A program made the position numbers and the translations under genes. From NCBI GenBank assembly GCA_029881675.1, contig JAOUMD010000006.1, positions 1 through 43,641 of the forward strand: 43,641 nt of DNA, in the 5' to 3' direction. Below the pieces are notes generated by a model. That model saw only the letters and a list, made by a program, of their open reading frames with translations, was not told the origin of the DNA and made no database searches. Each line of letters opens with the position of its first letter. Within the stretch, counting starts at the first letter, position 1. Of this stretch, positions 17,469 to 26,927 are shown one piece after another. Origin of the DNA: Minisyncoccota bacterium. Lineage in GTDB: Bacteria > Patescibacteriota > Microgenomatia > UBA1400 > PJMF01.

Positions 17469-17531
17469 CCACCAAGCGGTAGTAAGTTGTGTATTTAATT
17501 TCATTATTTTTATTCTAAACTATTTATTCAA

Positions 17532-18392
17532 TTAAAGCTCTTCAATTTGAACATTTGCGTCAGTTTCAGGAGCTTCAATTAATTTTAAGTATTTTTCAGT
17601 TGTAGTAATTCTTTTGTGACCTACTAATTGTGAAACATACACTAAAGGAGTTCCAGCTTTAAGTTGTTCTGTAATAAAGGTATGTCTAAGATCATTAACC
17701 TTTGCACCTTTAATACCAGCTAATCTGAAATATCTATCAATAGCAGTTCTAATGTTTCTAACTAAGAATGGTCTACATGTCTTTGTTAAGAAGATTGTCT
17801 TTTCTCTAGCTCTTGGTCTTACTTGAATATAAGAAGATAAAGAAGTTTTTGCAGACTTGTTCATTGGAACTTTTCTGCTACCTCTTGAGTCTTGAGCTCT
17901 GATAAAGATAACATTACGATCAAAATCAACATCTCCTAAAGCTAGTGCAGCTAACTCAGAGATTCTCATACCTGTTTGAAGTAAGAGTTCTACAATAGCA
18001 GCAATTCTAGCATCACCTCTACAAGCATCTCTTAAAGCTCTGTATTCAATTCTAGAAAGAATTCTTGGTGGAGCTTGTTCAAATTTTGGATGAGTGACTA
18101 CTTCTGCAGGATTACTTGAAAGTTCACCTTCAGCAATTAAGAATCTAAAGAAAGATTTAATTGAGTTAATTTTTCTTGAAATAGATTTACCAGTGTATCT
18201 TTGTTTAGATAAGACTTCTTTAAACTCATTAATATCTTCAGAAGCAACTTCTTCAGATTGGAGTTTGCCTTTTTTATTAACAAAGTCAACTAATTGCTCG
18301 ATGTCTTTACCATAAGCAATAACAGTAGCATTAGCCTTTCCACTTGCGCGGAGACTGTCTATAAATTTATTGTGTGCATCGACTAATGTCAT
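17532..18392 (-). CDS. Tyrosine recombinase (XerC/XerD-like)
   Basis: LLLQTGMRISELAAL, NDLRHTFITEQL, VGHKRITTTEKYLKL. Confidence 0.9.
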   Translation of the reverse strand: MTLVDAHNKFIDSLRASGKANATVIAYGKDIEQLVDFVNKKGKLQSEEVASEDINEFKEVLSKQRYTGKSISRKINSIKSFFRFLIAEGELSSNPAEVVTHPKFEQAPPRILSRIEYRALRDACRGDARIAAIVELLLQTGMRISELAALALGDVDFDRNVIFIRAQDSRGSRKVPMNKSAKTSLSSYIQVRPRAREKTIFLTKTCRPFLVRNIRTAIDRYFRLAGIKGAKVNDLRHTFITEQLKAGTPLVYVSQLVGHKRITTTEKYLKLIEAPETDANVQIEEL

Positions 18393-18505
18393 AATATACT
18401 TTCATTTCTCTGATTTGTTACAATTCATGTAATAATCAGTTCTTCTCGGTTTATGTTTATTTAAATTAGAGCGTCTTATAATAACATATTTCCAGATAAA
18501 AAACA

Positions 18506-18844
18506 ATGTTTAAACTATTTAGAAACCCACTGTTCATAATTATTGCTACTGCTATAACCATAGTTTTCTATATCTCTTTATCAAAAACACAACAAAAAAC
18601 TCTTTCTACAGATCAAAAAATCAAATTATCTCAAGAAGAAAAGATCAAATTAGAGGCAGAAAATAAAATCCTAGAGCAAAAATTACAAACTTCTAATCCT
18701 GAATTTAGCATCAGAGATGAGTTTTTGATGTATAAAGAAGGTGAGTATGTGGTGAAAGTGCCTTCTTTACCAAAGGAAGATGAAGAAAGTGAGAAAAATA
18801 AAGAGGAGTCTAACTTAGATAAGTGGAGAAAACTAATATTCTAA
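18506..18844 (+). CDS. FtsB/DivIC-like septum formation initiator
   Basis: Single N-terminal TM, coiled coil (KIKLSQEEKIKLEAENKILEQKL), then RDEFLMYKEGEYVVKVP. Confidence 0.65.
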   Translation: MFKLFRNPLFIIIATAITIVFYISLSKTQQKTLSTDQKIKLSQEEKIKLEAENKILEQKLQTSNPEFSIRDEFLMYKEGEYVVKVPSLPKEDEESEKNKEESNLDKWRKLIF

Positions 18845-18849
18845 TATTA

Positions 18850-20223
18850 TTATCTCTTATTTATTAATTTCCTCAAGTATTTTATAACTATTATAATCTT
18901 ATCACTCTGTAAATTTAATAGACTTACCGACAAGATAAAAACAAGAACACTTAAAAAGAATACTATTTCAATTGTAGCTACTTTTGTCCCTAACTCTTGA
19001 AACTTACTCTTAAAAGAGTACTTTCCGTCAGGGTAAGATAATTTTTGTATATTTATGCTCTCAGGCGAATATTTTATTGCTTTAAAAACAAAATTATTAT
19101 CCTGCTCATAATATGGATTCACATACTCCCAAACTAATTCCTTATCTCTTGTCACTTCAAATATTCTCCCAGTCATACTCTCAGTAATCAGAGTATTTCC
19201 ATTTTCTAACCTTTGAGCCCCTCCCATTAAAGCAGAAAAAAAATGAATTCCTCCTAGACCATCCCCGGAATATTCCCAAACTACTTCTAAAGTTTTTGGG
19301 TCAAGTTCTATAACTCTAGATCCAGGAATATAGAATCCACCTTTATTAGAAGTACCATGAACTCCATTATCAAATAATAAAATATTATTATTTTCTAATA
19401 AAGTCACATTATGTTGCTTGCTTATTTTATCTTTTCCCCAGGCCCATTCAAGTTTTTTATTCTTTTTATCAATCACAGCGATCATATTTAACTGGCGAAT
19501 ACTAATTAAAACTGCTTCATTACTTAAAAAAGTATTTTCTTGGGGTAAATAATCTATTGAATTAACATGAGTAAAAGATTTTCTGGTTACAAATGACTCT
19601 AGTTCATAATCATCAACGTCAAGTAAATCTTCTACTTTTACTTCCCAGATTATTTCCTTCGTTTTATAATCTATTTCAATTAAGGTATCTGCCCAAATTT
19701 GTCCTTCGTTCTCTGTTCCTACTATCCCACCTCGTACTTTTTTCTGATTCTCTGCGCTCATTGGCTTCCATAAGATGGCAAGGATATTACCATTTGGCAT
19801 CTTATCAAAGTCATGATGAAGATATTCATTCCTATATTCCCAAACCAAATCTCCTTCCCAATTAAATTCTTGAATAATTCCTCCGCCTCCTCCGGTAGGT
19901 GGATTTTTCAACTCTTCTGTAGCTCCTCCCACTAGAAGATTTCCATTATCTAATAAAAAGCTATATAAACCTGGTTTATAATCTAAAGACCACTCATGAA
20001 CAGTCTCTCCATTATTGTTAATTAATAGTGTTTTATAAACATTATCATCACCTTTTACGCCTTGTATTGGTGTATAAAGTACGTAACCTTCAGAAACTTT
20101 TTCATCATCAATCCTTGTAAGACCATGAGGAAAATTTGTAGTAAAAGCACTTACTCTGGCAACACTACTCAAAAATATTAAGAAAAATAAGGATATTATC
20201 AAAAAACTAAATTTTAATTTCAT
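18850..20223 (-). CDS. Arylsulfotransferase (ASST)-like secreted/membrane protein
   Basis: Signal/TM N-terminus, repeated blade motifs (GETVHEWSLD, NGNLLVGGAT, GDLVWEYRNEYLHHDFDKMPNGNILAI), C-terminal TM. Confidence 0.75.
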   Translation of the reverse strand: MKLKFSFLIISLFFLIFLSSVARVSAFTTNFPHGLTRIDDEKVSEGYVLYTPIQGVKGDDNVYKTLLINNNGETVHEWSLDYKPGLYSFLLDNGNLLVGGATEELKNPPTGGGGGIIQEFNWEGDLVWEYRNEYLHHDFDKMPNGNILAILWKPMSAENQKKVRGGIVGTENEGQIWADTLIEIDYKTKEIIWEVKVEDLLDVDDYELESFVTRKSFTHVNSIDYLPQENTFLSNEAVLISIRQLNMIAVIDKKNKKLEWAWGKDKISKQHNVTLLENNNILLFDNGVHGTSNKGGFYIPGSRVIELDPKTLEVVWEYSGDGLGGIHFFSALMGGAQRLENGNTLITESMTGRIFEVTRDKELVWEYVNPYYEQDNNFVFKAIKYSPESINIQKLSYPDGKYSFKSKFQELGTKVATIEIVFFLSVLVFILSVSLLNLQSDKIIIVIKYLRKLINKR

Positions 20224-20273
20224 ATTGATTCATAATTTATAACTTTCAAATGACAATTGATAGCAGTAAATAA

Positions 20274-20299
20274 AAAAAGACCTAAAAAAAGGTCTTTTC
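20274..20299 (-). terminator. Intrinsic terminator downstream of the tRNA
   Basis: AAAAGACC-TAAAAAAA-GGTCTTTT, T-tract on both strands. Confidence 0.75.
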
Positions 20300-20309
20300 T
20301 CACTCATTG

Positions 20310-20378
20310 TCGCGGGACTAGGAGTCGAACCTAGCCTGTGGGATTATGAGCCCCACGTGCACCGTACACTATCCCGCA
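20310..20378 (-). tRNA. tRNA with CAU anticodon (elongator Met or Ile2); CCA not encoded
   Basis: Minus: TGCGGGA-TA-GTGT-ACGGT-GCAC-G-TGGGG-CTCATAA-TCCCA-CAGG-CTAGG-TTCGACT-CCTAG-TCCCGCG-A folds as a cloverleaf. Confidence 0.85.
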
Positions 20379-20487
20379 CATACTTGATACAATTTATCAA
20401 GAGATCCATATTATACCCCAGATCTGGTGAAATACCAAATATACGACTTCCCTAGTCAATAAATCCTTATCCTGTTACACTACTTTC

Positions 20488-21363
20488 ATGCCTCACGATA
20501 AATTCACAGCCACTTGGGTATCCCATTCTTCTATTGGAGATTTCCTCAAGTGCCCACGCGCCTATTACTTAAATAATGTTTATAAAGACCCCAAGACTGG
20601 ACATAAAATATCAATCACTAGCCCTGCCATGTCCCTTGGTAGTGCTGTTCACACTGTTTTAGAATCTCTCTCCACTGTTCCCACTCCAATTAGATTTAAA
20701 GATTCTTTAATTAAACAATTTGATGAAGTCTGGAAAGATATCTCTGGTAAAAAAGGTGGTTTTACTTCAAAAGATCAAGAAATGGAATATAAGAAGCGTG
20801 GTGAAGAAATGATAAAAAATGTCATGAAAGATCCAGGACCTTTAAAAAAACTTTCTGTAAAAATCAAACAAGACCTACCTCACTATTGGATCTCAGCAGA
20901 AGACAATATTATTCTTTGTGGAAAACTTGACTGGTTAGAATATTATCCTGATACCGACACTGTTGGTATTCTTGACTTTAAAACAGGTAAAAATAGAGAA
21001 GATGAAAATTCTCTACAATTACCAATCTATTCTCTCTTGGTTCACAATTGTCAAAAAAGAAAAGCGACTACTGCAAAGTATTGGTATCTGGCAGAAGGAA
21101 ATGAGTTTTTAGAAAAAGATTTACCCGATTTAGATGAATCTCATGAAAAAATCCTTTCAATTGCCAAAAAAATCAAAACAGCTAGAAAACTAGAAAGCTT
21201 CAAATGTCCAAAGGGACCAAAAGGCTGTTTTGCCTGCAACCCTCTTGAGGCTATTATCAGAGGAGAAGCCGAGTTTGTTGGAGAAAGTGCTTACAGACAA
21301 GATCTATATATCGTCAATAAAGATAATCTGAATAAAGAAGAGGATGATAGTGTTATTTTATAA
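20488..21363 (+). CDS. PD-(D/E)XK nuclease superfamily, RecB/Cas4-like, with a probable four-Cys Fe-S site
   Basis: SHSSIGDFLKCPRAYYLNN, SLGSAVHTVLE, GILDFKTGK, QLPIYSLL, FKCPKGPKGCFACNP. Confidence 0.8.
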   Translation: MPHDKFTATWVSHSSIGDFLKCPRAYYLNNVYKDPKTGHKISITSPAMSLGSAVHTVLESLSTVPTPIRFKDSLIKQFDEVWKDISGKKGGFTSKDQEMEYKKRGEEMIKNVMKDPGPLKKLSVKIKQDLPHYWISAEDNIILCGKLDWLEYYPDTDTVGILDFKTGKNREDENSLQLPIYSLLVHNCQKRKATTAKYWYLAEGNEFLEKDLPDLDESHEKILSIAKKIKTARKLESFKCPKGPKGCFACNPLEAIIRGEAEFVGESAYRQDLYIVNKDNLNKEEDDSVIL

Positions 21364-21407
21364 AAATAATTTAAAAAATGACTAAAAAAAATTTTTAAAT
21401 AGAAAAT

Positions 21408-22331
21408 ATGGACGATAATAAACAAATTCCTACCACCATTATCAACGGTTTCTTAGGCTCTGGTAAAACTACCATTATTTCTCACCTAATTGATTATTTA
21501 ATCGCCAAAGACAAAAAGGTTGTCTATGTCAAAAATGAAATCGGTGAGATGGATTTAGATGCAAAGTTAATGCGTGGAAAAAACATTGTCTCTCAGGAAT
21601 TACTGAACGGTTGTATTTGTTGTACTCTGGTTGGACCCTTTATTGCTTCAATTGACGAAATTTCTAAAGAATATAACCCTGATCGTATTATTATTGAGTC
21701 TGCTGGAAGCGCTGACCCTGCTAGTTTGGCTCTAATGGTTGAGAACCACCCAAAGCTAAGAAGAGATGGAGTTATTGTCGTTATTGATGTTCTCAACTTC
21801 AATGGCTATGAAAAAATAGACGAAGTAAGTAAAAGACAGACAGAGTTCACAGATCTAATTGTCTTTAATAAAGTTGAAGAAGTAGATAACCAGAGAAAAA
21901 GCCAAGTGGTTGGGTATATTAGAGTGCTTAATGAAAAGTCTCCAATAGTAGAAGCACCAGGCGGTAAAATTAATCCTGATCTAGTATTTGGACTTGGTGA
22001 AACTGACCTTGGAGAGTTTATTAAGCATCATCCAGAAGATCATCACCAAGAAAAAGATGATCAAATAAGTGCTTTTACATATATTTCAGACAAAAAATTT
22101 ACAAAAGAATCTTTAAACAATTTTTTATCTAACTTACCTAAAAATATCTTTAGAGTTAAAGGTATCTTTCAGACAAAAAATAAACCTCTCGTTGTAAACG
22201 GAGTATTCAATCGCTTTGACTTTGAAAATTTAAATGAGACAGTTGAAGAGACAAAAACAAAACTTATCTTTATTGGATACAAGGCGGAAAATAATAAAGA
22301 AGAAATATTTAGTCAACTTCAATCACTTTAA
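21408..22331 (+). CDS. CobW/G3E-family GTPase (metallochaperone-like)
   Basis: TTIINGFLGSGKTTIISHL Walker A, NGCICCTL CxCC motif, ESAGSADP, His-rich HHPEDHHQEKDD linker. Confidence 0.88.
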   Translation: MDDNKQIPTTIINGFLGSGKTTIISHLIDYLIAKDKKVVYVKNEIGEMDLDAKLMRGKNIVSQELLNGCICCTLVGPFIASIDEISKEYNPDRIIIESAGSADPASLALMVENHPKLRRDGVIVVIDVLNFNGYEKIDEVSKRQTEFTDLIVFNKVEEVDNQRKSQVVGYIRVLNEKSPIVEAPGGKINPDLVFGLGETDLGEFIKHHPEDHHQEKDDQISAFTYISDKKFTKESLNNFLSNLPKNIFRVKGIFQTKNKPLVVNGVFNRFDFENLNETVEETKTKLIFIGYKAENNKEEIFSQLQSL

Positions 22332-22337
22332 TAAATG

Positions 22338-22769
22338 CTATTTATTATGTCCATTTGAGTGACCATTACCATTCTCTTTTCGCTTCTTAGCTTCTCTTCG
22401 ATCACAAGCTTTCTGATATTTTACATTCATTATTCTAAACTCTTCAATCAATTTATCTAACTCTTCATCTGTTTGTGCCTCAATATCAAGAAGCATATTT
22501 CTAGCCATTCTATTTGCTCTGACAAGTTCATCTAATTTAAGGTGAACTGCTTTTGAATCACGATTTTGTGTATTTTGAATCAAAAAAACCATCAAAAATG
22601 TAACTACAGTAGTAGTTGTATTAATAACTAACTGCCATGTATCTGAATAATTGAATATTTGTCCTGACAAAGCCCAAACAATGATTAAAGATAATGCTGC
22701 TATAAAAGCTCTTGGTTTACCTGATTGCTTTGCTATAAAAGCAGAAAAAATGCGAAATATATTACTCAT
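22338..22769 (-). CDS. Low-affinity iron permease family-like membrane protein
   Basis: SGKPRAFIAALSLIIVWALSGQIFNYSDTWQLVINTTTTVVTFLMVFLIQNTQNRDSKAVHLKLDELV. Confidence 0.8.
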   Translation of the reverse strand: MSNIFRIFSAFIAKQSGKPRAFIAALSLIIVWALSGQIFNYSDTWQLVINTTTTVVTFLMVFLIQNTQNRDSKAVHLKLDELVRANRMARNMLLDIEAQTDEELDKLIEEFRIMNVKYQKACDRREAKKRKENGNGHSNGHNK

Positions 22770-22846
22770 GATGTCTACTTTATCACAATATTAGGATACC
22801 GAGAAATCCTTTGCAGTATTTGATAAATAGTAGTACTCTTTAATAT

Positions 22847-23638
22847 ATGATTACCATTGACCAAATAACCACAGCTCATAAAATAGATAAAAATAAAGAA
22901 AATTTTCCAGTCAATACAATTAGACTTTTTTACTTGATCTTTATCTACTCATTAGTAACTGATAATCCATTAGAAAAAGCAGAAAAAATGATTGAAGCAA
23001 TTCCAATCATTGGCTCAATTTTAGAAAAAAGAACTGACTTAAGACTTTCAGGAGAAAAACAAGATATCAATGCAGAATGGTTAGCGGTCAAAGAAGAAAT
23101 AACGAAACTAAATCTAATTATTGATTCTCCAATAAATAAAACCACATTTACTCATCTATTCTCTACTATTCTTCCTGCTCAGGAAATTCTGCTATTTAAT
23201 ATAGTAAATCAAGCTCAAGGAGAAGGTAAAACTTTCTCTCCTAGTGACATCATTGCTACTTTAAAACTTAGAGCCATGGACTCTATCTCCTACTCTAGTT
23301 TTGTTACTAGTTTAATTAATATGCCAGAACATGAACTAGCCATTCATTATCTAACAAATCTTGCATATCAAGTAAATGATTTATTAGACTCTATTCTTTT
23401 TGCCAAAGAAGATACTGATAATAATAATTTCTCTCCATTTGAAGTAATTAGAAAATCAGCCAAAGACTCTGCTGAAGCCAGAATGATTATTAAATCAATT
23501 TTAGATAAATTAATTGAAGATAAGAAACAGGTCTCACTACCACCTCAAACACAACAGCTTGTTGATCAATTCTTTACGATGTTGATTGGTATTCTGGGAG
23601 ATATGGGTACGACCTCAGAAACTACTCCACAAGAGTAA
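22847..23638 (+). CDS. Hypothetical protein (alpha-helical), no family recognised
   Basis: Long ORF with its own promoter-like TTGCAG-17-TACTCT; no motif recognised. Confidence 0.55.
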   Translation: MITIDQITTAHKIDKNKENFPVNTIRLFYLIFIYSLVTDNPLEKAEKMIEAIPIIGSILEKRTDLRLSGEKQDINAEWLAVKEEITKLNLIIDSPINKTTFTHLFSTILPAQEILLFNIVNQAQGEGKTFSPSDIIATLKLRAMDSISYSSFVTSLINMPEHELAIHYLTNLAYQVNDLLDSILFAKEDTDNNNFSPFEVIRKSAKDSAEARMIIKSILDKLIEDKKQVSLPPQTQQLVDQFFTMLIGILGDMGTTSETTPQE

Positions 23639-24122
23639 CTTCATCACCGACAGTAATATTAAATTTATCACTGTCTCCAGAATTAACTTCTAGAACCTGA
23701 TCTACTGCGTCTTTTGGTGAATATAAAGTTAACATTTTATTATCTTCTCCTTCTGGAATTGGGACATCTCTTGAAATTTCAATTACCTTTCCATCCTTAA
23801 TCCAAATCATATCTAAAGAAAACCGCATATCTTTCATCCAAAAAGCAATCTTTTGTTCACCGTCTAAAATAAATAACATTCCATCACTACCAATCTCATC
23901 ACGAGCACTCAAACCTTTTTTTAGAGATGCTTGATCTTTAACAATTTCAACATTTAATTCCTTATCTCCCACCCTAATTTTCCCAATCAGCTTATCTTTC
24001 ATAACATCCTTTGATGGTAGTTCTGTTGATAATAATTTATTTATCTGACTACCCCCAACCATAGTACCTAAAAATATACCGCCTAAAATAAAAATAAAAA
24101 TAACTGAGTATTTCTTTATCAT
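23622..24122 (-). CDS. DUF192 family protein
   Basis: SLKKGLSARDEIGSDGMLFILDGEQKIAFWMKDMRFSLDMIWIKDGKVIEI. Confidence 0.85.
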   Translation of the reverse strand: MIKKYSVIFIFILGGIFLGTMVGGSQINKLLSTELPSKDVMKDKLIGKIRVGDKELNVEIVKDQASLKKGLSARDEIGSDGMLFILDGEQKIAFWMKDMRFSLDMIWIKDGKVIEISRDVPIPEGEDNKMLTLYSPKDAVDQVLEVNSGDSDKFNITVGDEVTLVE

Positions 24123-24826
24123 TATTCTATTTTTTCCTCATCCTTCATTAAATAACTCAAGCTAAAAAGTAAAATAAATACTAAGATTAATTGATTTATG
24201 CCTAACCAGCCATTAATCATTCTTTTCTCAACTCTTAAAAAATCTAATAAGAATCTTATTAAAGAATAAAAGGCCACATAGAGCATAAAAAATTTACCTT
24301 TACCGATATCTTTATTCTTAAAATTTTTCCAAGCATAAATTCCAAATGAAAAGGTTAATAATGATTCATATAAAAAAAGTGGGTGATGCTTAGAATTATC
24401 AATCGTAATTCCCCAGGGAAGATCTGTCGCCAATCCATAAAGTTCTTTATTAAAATAGTTCCCCCACCGTCCTATACTTTGTGCAAATGGTAAACCAAAA
24501 ACTATCAAATCCAATAATTTTTTAAACTGATAATTTTCAAATTTGGCAATAAGATAGAAAGCAATAACTCCACCCAAAACTGCGCCAAGAATACTAATTC
24601 CACCATTCCAAATTTTAAAGATTCCAATTAAGTTGTCCTGATATAAATGCCAATCGGTAACTACATGCCAAAGTCTAGCAAAAAAAAGAGAACTGAAAAG
24701 AAAAATGGAGATATTCGAATAGTAATGTCTGAATTCAAAATCAATCTGCTTACTTTTTTTCTCCACCAAAAGTAAAGCAACTACTACCGCTAATCCAACT
24801 AGTAGTCCATATAAATTAAATGACAC
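24122..24826 (-). CDS. lgt: Prolipoprotein diacylglyceryl transferase
   Basis: GGISILGAVLGGVIAFY, GLPFAQSIGRWGNYFNKELYG, HHPLFLYESLL. Confidence 0.93.
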   Translation of the reverse strand: MSFNLYGLLVGLAVVVALLLVEKKSKQIDFEFRHYYSNISIFLFSSLFFARLWHVVTDWHLYQDNLIGIFKIWNGGISILGAVLGGVIAFYLIAKFENYQFKKLLDLIVFGLPFAQSIGRWGNYFNKELYGLATDLPWGITIDNSKHHPLFLYESLLTFSFGIYAWKNFKNKDIGKGKFFMLYVAFYSLIRFLLDFLRVEKRMINGWLGINQLILVFILLFSLSYLMKDEEKIE

Positions 24827-25307
24827 TAAAAATACTTATAAATAAATAGAAAGACCAAAACACCTTAATTAATAAATCAATATCATATTTATTCCAAAGT
24901 TTTTTTGATTGAATAAAATACTGATTAAAAAATTCAACATACGATCTTGAATGCCACATTTCTAATCCTAAAATTAATCCAATACCCATAACAATACCCA
25001 TACCTAAATCACTTCCACTTGATGTGATTAAAAATAGTGATAAGCCAAAATATGAAATTATAAAAAGAATAGAACGTGTAACTAAACGAGCAAATTTATC
25101 ATCCTTGAGATGAATGCTTTCATAATAATATTTATATAATTGATTTTTATCTAAATACATTAAAACAATACCTGCAAACCATCCCAAAACATAAAAAATA
25201 CTTTCATTTAAACTGCCTCTTCGTAAATAATGCAATGAAGCAAACAAAAAAGGTAAACCTATTTTTATTAGATCGACTTTATTTAAGTTTTTTATATTGA
25301 ATTTCAT
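24816..25307 (-). CDS. Hypothetical multi-TM membrane protein
   Basis: Several hydrophobic segments; overlaps both neighbours (lgt and the GH3 gene). Confidence 0.5.
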   Translation of the reverse strand: MKFNIKNLNKVDLIKIGLPFLFASLHYLRRGSLNESIFYVLGWFAGIVLMYLDKNQLYKYYYESIHLKDDKFARLVTRSILFIISYFGLSLFLITSSGSDLGMGIVMGIGLILGLEMWHSRSYVEFFNQYFIQSKKLWNKYDIDLLIKVFWSFYLFISIFSVI

Positions 25308-26523
25308 CTTTTTCGATTGGAAGACCCAATTTATAAGAAATTATCTTTCTAACACTTTGGTCAACTTTTTGTTTAAAATTGCCATCCGAATTGTACTCTC
25401 TTATCAGCATATCATAAACTTCACTGAGCTGTTCAACGTTAACCGATGGACCATAAATTAAGACATTATTTCCAGCCAAGATAGCCCGTTTTGTTACATC
25501 GCCCAAACTCTGTTCTTTTAACTCTGCTCCTGTTGTAGATTCCGAGACATAATATGCCGCTTTCATATCCAAAGCATCGGTAAATACCAATGCTTGATGA
25601 TAATTATTTGTTAACTCTCCCACACAATCTGGACTCAAAGAACATGGTATTTGTGCAAACTGATTATCAACTCCAATGTGTGAGATCATCACTCCAAGAT
25701 CTGGTGTTAAATCTAATAAAGTTCTATAAATAAAGACATCTTCAATTCCAACTCTTCCCACAGCAAATTCTTTGTGTAAATCTTCCTTTACACTTCCAAT
25801 TCCTGGAAAATGTTTTAATACAGATAAAATTCCTTGTTGCTTAAATGCATTAATAAATAAATTAGCTTGCTTTGTAATAATATCTGGATTAGACGAGCAA
25901 AGCCTATTATTCAAAACTCCTCTCGGGGCACCCAAATCAACCATTGGTGCTAATACAATATTTACTCCTACTTCTTTCAACTCTTCTGCTGACTGATCCA
26001 ACACTCTTTGGGTAATTTTTTGGTCAAGTTTACAAATAGAATTCCAAGAAGCTAATCTTGTGAAGCCTTCCCCGTCAAGTCTTTGAACCTTTCCACCCTC
26101 ATGGTCAACGGCAACCCATGGCAACAATACAGAGCCATTATATTCATGAAGCTTATCAATAGTAGATTTTGCTGAATTAGTAGAGATCTTATCTCCAAAT
26201 AAAGTAAAAAAACCAACATTCTTTTTACTTAATAAACCCAAATAAACATCCTGTGTAAGTCCATTATCATCAATTTTTCCATCCTTTTCTATGACTATTG
26301 GCCAAGAGATTAATTGACCTACTTTATCTTTATCATTAAATTTATTAAATATTGTATCTACAGCATCTATGACTTTTGTTTGTTCCTTTTCCTCACTTAC
26401 TTCTTCTTCATTTGTAAGTTTCTCAGAGATAATCTCTCCAAAAGGGGTAAAGGAATAATTTAATCCTAGTAAAACTACAACAATAGACAAAACACCCAAA
26501 AATGACAAAGTATTTTTATTCAT
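25279..26523 (-). CDS. Glycoside hydrolase family 3, NagZ-like beta-N-acetylhexosaminidase
   Basis: VAVDHEGGKVQRL, NIVLAPMVDLG, VLKHFPGIGSVKEDLHKE, VMISHIGV. Confidence 0.85.
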   Translation of the reverse strand: MNKNTLSFLGVLSIVVVLLGLNYSFTPFGEIISEKLTNEEEVSEEKEQTKVIDAVDTIFNKFNDKDKVGQLISWPIVIEKDGKIDDNGLTQDVYLGLLSKKNVGFFTLFGDKISTNSAKSTIDKLHEYNGSVLLPWVAVDHEGGKVQRLDGEGFTRLASWNSICKLDQKITQRVLDQSAEELKEVGVNIVLAPMVDLGAPRGVLNNRLCSSNPDIITKQANLFINAFKQQGILSVLKHFPGIGSVKEDLHKEFAVGRVGIEDVFIYRTLLDLTPDLGVMISHIGVDNQFAQIPCSLSPDCVGELTNNYHQALVFTDALDMKAAYYVSESTTGAELKEQSLGDVTKRAILAGNNVLIYGPSVNVEQLSEVYDMLIREYNSDGNFKQKVDQSVRKIISYKLGLPIEKDEIQYKKLK

Positions 26524-26893
26524 TATTCCCTTTTTTCTTTTTTACATTTTTAAAATCTATATCACCCCATAGTGACTCTTGTGATTTTTGAATATCTTTA
26601 TCTTCTTCCAAAGCTTTTTTTTCTTTTTTTAACTGAGCAAATTTCCACATAAATAATCTAGATTTACTTTTTGCATTTGCGGCATCTTTTACAAAACCTA
26701 GTGCTCTCTCAAGTATTCCTCTGCTCTCTCTCTTTGCCAACCGCATATATAAACTTGTACGTTCTATGTCGTCAAGTTCTACTGCCATTCTATAACCAAA
26801 GTCTTGAAATTCTTGAGTAATATAACCGCCCTTATCTTGCAACTTAAACTTATTAAATAAATCACCAACGGATTGCATTCCTTTTTTACTCAT
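26516..26893 (-). CDS. Hypothetical protein
   Basis: 125-aa ORF; overlaps the GH3 start by 8 nt. Confidence 0.5.
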   Translation of the reverse strand: MSKKGMQSVGDLFNKFKLQDKGGYITQEFQDFGYRMAVELDDIERTSLYMRLAKRESRGILERALGFVKDAANAKSKSRLFMWKFAQLKKEKKALEEDKDIQKSQESLWGDIDFKNVKKKKGNNE

Positions 26894-26927
26894 AGTTACA
26901 TTTTATCTTAAATTAGATAAATTTGGG

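Noticed and set aside
17447-17490. T-box riboswitch upstream of trpB (minus GGTGGAAC resembles the T-box core GGTGGNAC)
   Set aside because: Only the central 8 nt match; there is too little room for a Stem I after the xer stop, and TGGA would pair with a U73 discriminator whereas tRNA-Trp normally has G73.
20488-21363. Cas4, suggesting a CRISPR-Cas locus
   Set aside because: The PD-(D/E)XK plus Cys pattern is Cas4/RecB-like, but no repeat array or other cas gene is present; a generic RecB-like nuclease is the safer call.
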